8,761 nt of DNA from Holosporales bacterium. GTDB taxonomy: Bacteria; Pseudomonadota; Alphaproteobacteria; RUG11792. The DNA lies in assembly GCA_031267545.1 (NCBI GenBank), contig JAIRYU010000045.1, forward strand, positions 1-8,761, given 5' to 3'. A model generated the notes under the pieces. It had not been told where the DNA came from, searched no databases, and was given only the letters and a program-made list of their open reading frames with translations. Every line of letters begins with the position of its first letter. The stretch's first letter is position 1. The position numbers and the translations under genes were made by a program. Shown here one piece after another: positions 5,531 through 8,761 of this stretch.

Positions 5531-6246
5531 AATTTCCCACCGCATCTGCACGAGCAGTTCTGGCATGGTTTGTGGTATTTATTGGTAACGACAAATCCGC
5601 ATTCTTCGTCTCCGTTTGCTACGTCGATATCTAACCCGCGGATCATTAACTCTATTTCCGGCTCATAGAAAAACTTTATGCCTTTCGCCTCGATCGCAAC
5701 CATGTTATCGCCGGCTGTTGTTACGTACGAAAGGGAGTAATCGAGACTTGATGAGCAGCTGTCGCCACGTTCAATCGAAATTAATAGGCCTATTCCTCCG
5801 TGCTCTGATAGAGATTCTTTGATCCTATCAGCCGCCAGATTAGTTACAGTAATCACTTTGCTCACCATGTTCTTTTTGGAAATATAATCGTCAATCGCCG
5901 CATCGATCGACTCCTTCGCAAGGACAGAGCAATGCCGCTTTATATCGGATAACTCAAGAGACTGTGCAACGTCTTCATTTTCGATTTGACGAGCTTCGTC
6001 GATAGTCCTACCGCGTAACAGAGTAGTCGCCAGTTCCATCGACGCGATTGCCGAGACGCAACCAAACACCTTGTACTTAGCTTCGACTATTACATCGTTT
6101 TCATCGAAAAACAACTGCAACTTCATAACGTCGCCACATAACGGCGACCCGACGATTCCAGTTCCAACGTTACAGAGATTCTCGTCGAACCCGCCCGTGT
6201 TCTTCATCTTTTCGTAGTACGCTATGGTCTTCTCGCTATACTTCAC
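5527..6246 (-). CDS. iscU: IscU-IscA fusion: Fe-S cluster scaffold joined to an A-type carrier domain
   Basis: Residues 1-126 form a complete IscU, the scaffold on which IscS assembles [2Fe-2S] clusters. Cluster ligands fall at the same numbers as in E. coli IscU: Cys37 and Asp39 (SPLCGDV), Cys63 (VFGCVSAIASM), His105 and Cys106 (RHCSVLA). The HscA-binding motif LPPVK (99-103) reads LSDIK, so both prolines are gone. From Met127 a second domain begins (SKVITVTNLAADRI), like the start of IscA/HesB proteins, with Cys164 (GDSCSSS) at the place of IscA Cys35 and a cysteine-rich tail CQNCSCRCGGKF whose last two cysteines match IscA Cys99 and Cys101. No linker separates the parts: IscU would normally end almost where IscA begins. 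The GTG start overlaps the iscS stop by four bases (GTGA), so the two are translationally coupled. Met127 (ATG at 5868) could allow separate production of the carrier domain. Confidence 0.9.
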   Translation of the reverse strand: MKYSEKTIAYYEKMKNTGGFDENLCNVGTGIVGSPLCGDVMKLQLFFDENDVIVEAKYKVFGCVSAIASMELATTLLRGRTIDEARQIENEDVAQSLELSDIKRHCSVLAKESIDAAIDDYISKKNMVSKVITVTNLAADRIKESLSEHGGIGLLISIERGDSCSSSLDYSLSYVTTAGDNMVAIEAKGIKFFYEPEIELMIRGLDIDVANGDEECGFVVTNKYHKPCQNCSCRCGGKF

Positions 6247-7481
6247 TGGAAACCCCGTCTTTTGAACACATCATCCACGCTAGACCCGCTCTGGATTATA
6301 TCCCAGATAGGGCTGATGGCGCGTAACTTTTTCGTTGCCGTAACAAGCTCGTCTATCGCCAAGTCTATTTCTGCCTCGGTGGTTTGTTTTCCAATGGACG
6401 TTCTTATGGACGATTGAGCAATGTCTGCCGGAATGTTCATTGCCGCCAGCGCGTGCGATATCGTGAGCTTATTGGACGTACAGGCCGAACCCGACGAAAC
6501 GGCTATATGTTTTGCCTCCATCATAATTGCCTCTCCCTCGCATCCTCTAAAACTTATGTTTACGATCCCGGGGTAGTTGTGTTCGGGACTTCCATTTATG
6601 TAAATCTCATCGAGCTGTCCTGTGATTCCGCTGATAAATCTATTTCGTAAAGTTTGAACATGCGCAAGATTTTGTGATAATTCCGATAATGCAAGCTCTG
6701 CGGCTTTCCCCATTCCTACGCAAACAGGAATAGGGACGGTTCCCGATCGTATTCCGAATTCCACGTCGCGATTTGCTCCAGGCGTTCTTACGAATCTAGC
6801 ATTGGCGGATTCACAGTACAAAACTCCGACTCCCTTTGGCCCGTATATTTTATGTCCGGATGCGCTCAAAAAATCAACGCCTAGCTCCTTAACGTCAAGC
6901 TGTATTTTCCCAAATGCCTGGGTGGCATCCGTATGTACCAATACGCCGCGCTCGTGGCAAATCTCAGTAATTTTTTTTGCGTCCTGCTTCGCTCCTGTTT
7001 CGTTGTTTACCAGGCAAAAAGACAGGAGCCCGGTCGTGTCTTTGACGGAGTCCGCAAGAAGATTCAGATCCAGCAGTCCATCCGTTCCAACTGGCAACAG
7101 TTCTACGTCAACTCCGTCTCTCTTCAGGTAGTCTGCGCAATCGAGGACGGACTTATGTTCGGTTGCGAGGGTGATAAAGCACTGCTTCCCGGCCGATTTA
7201 CGTAGAGCTTTCATCACTCGTATCGTAGCGATCTTGTTCGCTTCGGTAGCGCCGCTCGTAAAAACGACTTCCTCAAAATTAGCGTTAATCAACGTTTTAA
7301 CTTTAATCCTGGCAGCGTCTACTGCATCGAGGGCAGTTACGCCAAAATGATGCATGGAGTTGGGATTCCCGAAAATGTCACAAAAATACGGGAGCATCTC
7401 CTCTAATACCCGTGAATCGCACGGGGTGGTTGCAGCATAATCCAGATAAACAATCTCTCTCAATTTGACACAACAAAACAC
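6243..7481 (-). CDS. iscS: Cysteine desulfurase IscS (class I, PLP-dependent)
   Basis: IscS takes sulfur from cysteine, holds it as a persulfide and passes it to IscU. The 412 residues match the family along their length: YLDYAATTP (12-20), TSGATEANK (75-83), ATEHK with His109, HTDATQAFGK (183-192) with Asp185 and Gln188, the PLP lysine Lys211 in SASGHKIYGPKG, RSGT (245-248), and the active-site Cys334 in SSGSACTSNKL; the long cysteine loop marks class I. The C-terminus (LRAISPIWDII) fits IscS. The glycine-rich stretch that normally precedes RSGT (GGGxExG) reads GANRDVEFG, a local departure near the substrate pocket. Start is uncertain: GTG 7481 gives a 7-residue cysteine-containing leader; TTG 7463 (MREIVYLDYAATT) suits the family better. 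A -10-like TAATAT lies at 7504-7499 without a good -35. No iscR, hscA, hscB or fdx is visible in the window. Confidence 0.95.
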   Translation of the reverse strand: MFCCVKLREIVYLDYAATTPCDSRVLEEMLPYFCDIFGNPNSMHHFGVTALDAVDAARIKVKTLINANFEEVVFTSGATEANKIATIRVMKALRKSAGKQCFITLATEHKSVLDCADYLKRDGVDVELLPVGTDGLLDLNLLADSVKDTTGLLSFCLVNNETGAKQDAKKITEICHERGVLVHTDATQAFGKIQLDVKELGVDFLSASGHKIYGPKGVGVLYCESANARFVRTPGANRDVEFGIRSGTVPIPVCVGMGKAAELALSELSQNLAHVQTLRNRFISGITGQLDEIYINGSPEHNYPGIVNISFRGCEGEAIMMEAKHIAVSSGSACTSNKLTISHALAAMNIPADIAQSSIRTSIGKQTTEAEIDLAIDELVTATKKLRAISPIWDIIQSGSSVDDVFKRRGFQ

Positions 7482-7543
7482 TATTCGCGCTGAGCGTCAT
7501 ATTAGACCAAAACAGAGATTCAAAGCATCACTTAATTTCATGA

Positions 7544-7560
7544 GCATGTATGCTACATGC
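7544..7560. promoter_or_regulatory. Perfect inverted repeat upstream of pntAB, possible operator
   Basis: GCATGTA (7544-7550), TGC (7551-7553), TACATGC (7554-7560) is a perfect dyad with 7-bp arms. The 3-base spacer makes it look more like a dimeric protein binding site than an RNA hairpin. The regulator is unknown. Confidence 0.35.
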
Positions 7561-7594
7561 GCAACTTTCACTTGCAATTCCGGAGAAGAGCGAG

Positions 7595-7620
7595 CATCAT
7601 ACCGCCGTGCGGTGGTGATG
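7595..7620 (+). promoter_or_regulatory. Stable hairpin just before the pntAB start
   Basis: CATCAT-ACCGC (7595-7605) can pair with GCGGT and GTGATG (7609-7613 and 7615-7620) around a CGT loop, with one T-G wobble and one bulged G: eleven pairs, seven bases upstream of the pntAB ATG. No T-run follows, so it is not a typical terminator; it could limit ribosome access, as no Shine-Dalgarno is visible between it and the ATG. Confidence 0.4.
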
Positions 7621-7627
7621 TCGTTTC

Positions 7628-7978
7628 ATGGTTACTAGGTATGATGTCCCATTTTTTGGCGTCAAAGTGCTGAGCGCGGAAGCGGTTACCATATTTATCT
7701 TAGCGTGTTTCGTCGGATATTACGTTGTTCTCAGGGTTACTCCTGCTCTGCATGCTCCTTTAATGTCTGTTACAAACGCTATATCCAGTGTGATCGTAGT
7801 GGTGGCGTTGGACGCGGCGCTTTTAGGAACCGCTTGTAGCGGCGACATATCAGCGGCTTCTGTGTGGTTCGGCGCGCTGGCCGTATTCTTAACGATGATA
7901 AATGTTGTGGGTGGATTTATGCTTACAAGAAGGATGTTGGCAATGTTCTCCGTGAAAAAGAAAAAGGAAACAAAGTAA
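7628..7978 (+). CDS. pntAB: NAD(P) transhydrogenase subunit alpha part 2 (PntAB membrane subunit)
   Basis: In alphaproteobacteria the proton-translocating transhydrogenase alpha chain is often split into PntAA (NAD-binding) and PntAB (first membrane segments). This 116-residue protein fits PntAB: three membrane segments (about 19-37, 43-66, 78-98), the signature LHAPLMSVTNAISSVIVV (41-58; family xxTPLMSxTNAIxGI) and NVVGGFMLTRRMLAMF at the end. The enzyme uses the proton gradient to drive NADPH formation from NADH in the inner membrane. The ATG lacks a clear Shine-Dalgarno and sits behind a hairpin. Its stop overlaps the pntB start by one base (TAATG), showing a coupled pair. PntAA is not upstream: iscS lies there on the other strand. 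It must be elsewhere, or the locus is decaying. Confidence 0.88.
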   Translation: MVTRYDVPFFGVKVLSAEAVTIFILACFVGYYVVLRVTPALHAPLMSVTNAISSVIVVVALDAALLGTACSGDISAASVWFGALAVFLTMINVVGGFMLTRRMLAMFSVKKKKETK

Positions 7979-8634
7979 TGATGCAAGAATTTGCGGATTG
8001 CGCAGCGATACTGCGGATTGTAGCCGGTGTCCTTTTTGTGCTTACGTTACGCGGCCTGTCAGCGGCGTCTACGTCAAACGGTGGTAATCTGTATGGGATG
8101 ATCGGAATGGCATTGGCAATTTCGTGTCCGTTTTTGCGCTGTATGTTTCAGGCGGGCGCCAGTTCCCAAGCGCTACTCCCACTTATTACTATGGGATTTG
8201 GAGGCGGCATCGGTTTGTTTATAGCGAAGAAAATCGACATGACGGCTCTTCCGCAGTTGGTTGCAGCGTTTCACAGTCTTGTAGGATTGGCGGCCGTTTT
8301 TGTCGCCTGCGCGATTTTTGCATCTCCGGGTATATTCGGGATTGCAGGTACAAGTGGCGGCAATATGCCAGTTTCTAACGCGATTGAGATGTCAGTTGGA
8401 GCTGCGATTGGAGCGGTCACCTGTACTGGATCTGTGGTAGCGTTTGGCAAACTGCAGGGATTCATATCTGGAAAGCCGTTGCGGTATAAGGGGCAGCATA
8501 AGATAAATCTACTAATTGCTATCGCGGTTGCCGTAGCAATTGCGGCGTTTGTAGTTCGCCAGACTCCGTGGGCGCTGGCCGCTGTCATTGCGCTGTCATT
8601 GCTCATTGGGTATTTGTTGATTACGCTTTTTTAG
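7978..8634 (+). CDS. pntB: NAD(P) transhydrogenase subunit beta PntB, truncated after the seventh membrane segment
   Basis: The start at 7978 (ATGATG, AAGGAA at 7964-7969) follows pntAB with a one-base overlap. The 218 residues match PntB from its beginning: seven membrane segments, with LVAAFHSLVGLAAVF holding the conserved membrane histidine (residue 98), GAAIGAVTCTGSVVAFGKL, and SGKPLRYKGQHKINLL. The match runs to about GYLLITL, where the family continues with GGADMP, two more membrane segments and the soluble NADP(H)-binding domain III, for about 460 residues. Here Phe and TAG follow, and base composition changes at the same place. Reading through in the other frames does not restore PntB sequence, so a single base error is not the cause. 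As it stands the protein could not bind NADP(H). It is either a pseudogene remnant, broken by a rearrangement, or cut by a contig misjoin. Confidence 0.85.
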   Translation: MMQEFADCAAILRIVAGVLFVLTLRGLSAASTSNGGNLYGMIGMALAISCPFLRCMFQAGASSQALLPLITMGFGGGIGLFIAKKIDMTALPQLVAAFHSLVGLAAVFVACAIFASPGIFGIAGTSGGNMPVSNAIEMSVGAAIGAVTCTGSVVAFGKLQGFISGKPLRYKGQHKINLLIAIAVAVAIAAFVVRQTPWALAAVIALSLLIGYLLITLF

Positions 8635-8761
8635 GTGAAAAAAACATAACCACAATAAATTATGTTTTAATCATATGTCTTATTATTTGAGAAAATTTAT
8701 TAATCTTTTTTAAACATAAATAGAAAATAAAACCCTATTTATTATATTTATTAAAATTAAT
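8635..8761. other. Extremely A+T-rich tail after truncated pntB
   Basis: By direct count 18 of these 127 bases are G or C (about 14%), unlike the mixed composition of all preceding sequence. No ORF of useful length or known element is seen. It contains two inverted repeats: 8641-8668, and ATAAATAG (8716-8723) with CTATTTAT (8735-8742). It could be foreign DNA, an A+T-rich intergenic or element boundary, or sequence joined in assembly. Confidence 0.8.
8641..8668. terminator. Possible terminator-like hairpin after pntB
   Basis: AAAACATAA (8641-8649) and TTATGTTTT (8660-8668) pair perfectly over 9 bp around a 10-base loop, giving an A-run before and T-run after the stem, seven bases past the pntB stop. 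The stem has only one G-C pair, and such repeats are easy to find in A+T-rich DNA, so this is weak. Confidence 0.3.

Larger units (their letters stand above)
7482..7627. promoter_or_regulatory. Divergent iscS/pntAB intergenic region
   Basis: These 146 bases hold the start regions of two divergent genes and, where a pntAA gene might be expected just ahead of pntAB, no trace of one. Two inverted repeats (7544-7560 and 7595-7620) fill the pntAB side. The only -10-like box is TAATAT for iscS (7504-7499, minus strand); I see no convincing pntAB promoter. Confidence 0.5.

Noticed and set aside
7465..7470. Perfect TTGACA on the plus strand upstream of pntAB
   Set aside because: No -10 box lies 16-19 bases downstream, and the hexamer is within the 5' coding end of iscS.
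8620..8700. A frameshift in the six-T run as the cause of pntB truncation
   Set aside because: Reading through in either shifted frame gives a short A+T-rich peptide, not the expected GGADMP segment, so homology truly ends here.
8635..8761. Insertion sequence or attachment site in the A+T-rich tail
   Set aside because: No transposase fragment, terminal repeat or target duplication is visible in the 127 bases available.

Overview
The window looks like part of a small, tightly packed bacterial chromosome of moderate G+C. The gene set is dapA, plsY, dgkA, lipB, a stand-alone nuoM, iscS, an iscU-type scaffold and pntAB/pntB. Together with the split transhydrogenase alpha subunit, the scattered Nuo gene, weak ribosome binding sites and overlapping gene ends, this suggests an alphaproteobacterium, plausibly a host-associated Rickettsiales-like lineage. 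That placement is inference from gene content, not from a marker gene. No rRNA, tRNA, CRISPR array, transposase or phage gene was seen.

Layout, left to right. The minus strand at the left edge carries the N-terminal part of a Rossmann-fold oxidoreductase (Gfo/Idh/MocA type), running off the window. A divergent intergenic region of about 300 bp follows, with a perfect dyad and one candidate promoter for each side. A plus-strand gene for a CYTH-like protein with a signal-peptide-like N-terminus comes next. It ends two bases from a minus-strand pair, nuoM followed by lipB. Divergent from nuoM is plsY, whose 3' end overlaps that of the convergent dgkA by 44 bp. dgkA and dapA are divergent, with overlapping promoter-like elements and a small dyad between them. 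dapA converges on the minus-strand pair iscS followed by an IscU-IscA fusion gene; the two stop codons share one CTAG. Divergent from iscS are pntAB and a pntB that stops in the middle of its membrane domain. There the sequence changes abruptly to a 127-bp tail of about 14% G+C that runs to the window end.

Functions. Phospholipid metabolism is covered by PlsY (acyl-phosphate to glycerol-3-phosphate) and DgkA (recycling of diacylglycerol). DapA supplies the lysine/meso-diaminopimelate branch. IscS and the IscU-IscA fusion make Fe-S clusters, which NADH dehydrogenase (NuoM's complex) and lipoyl synthase need; LipB attaches the octanoyl precursor of lipoate. PntAB/PntB belong to the proton-translocating transhydrogenase, but only membrane-domain sequence is present here.

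Most notable observations: (1) a single protein consisting of a full-length IscU followed directly by an A-type (IscA/HesB) domain, with the HscA-recognition prolines missing; (2) a transhydrogenase locus lacking its NAD-binding subunit upstream and its NADP-binding domain downstream, with the break in pntB at a sharp composition change that may be an insertion, rearrangement or assembly join; (3) a CYTH-like protein that seems to be exported. The rest is ordinary housekeeping. I found no convincing multi-gene defence or mobile system.
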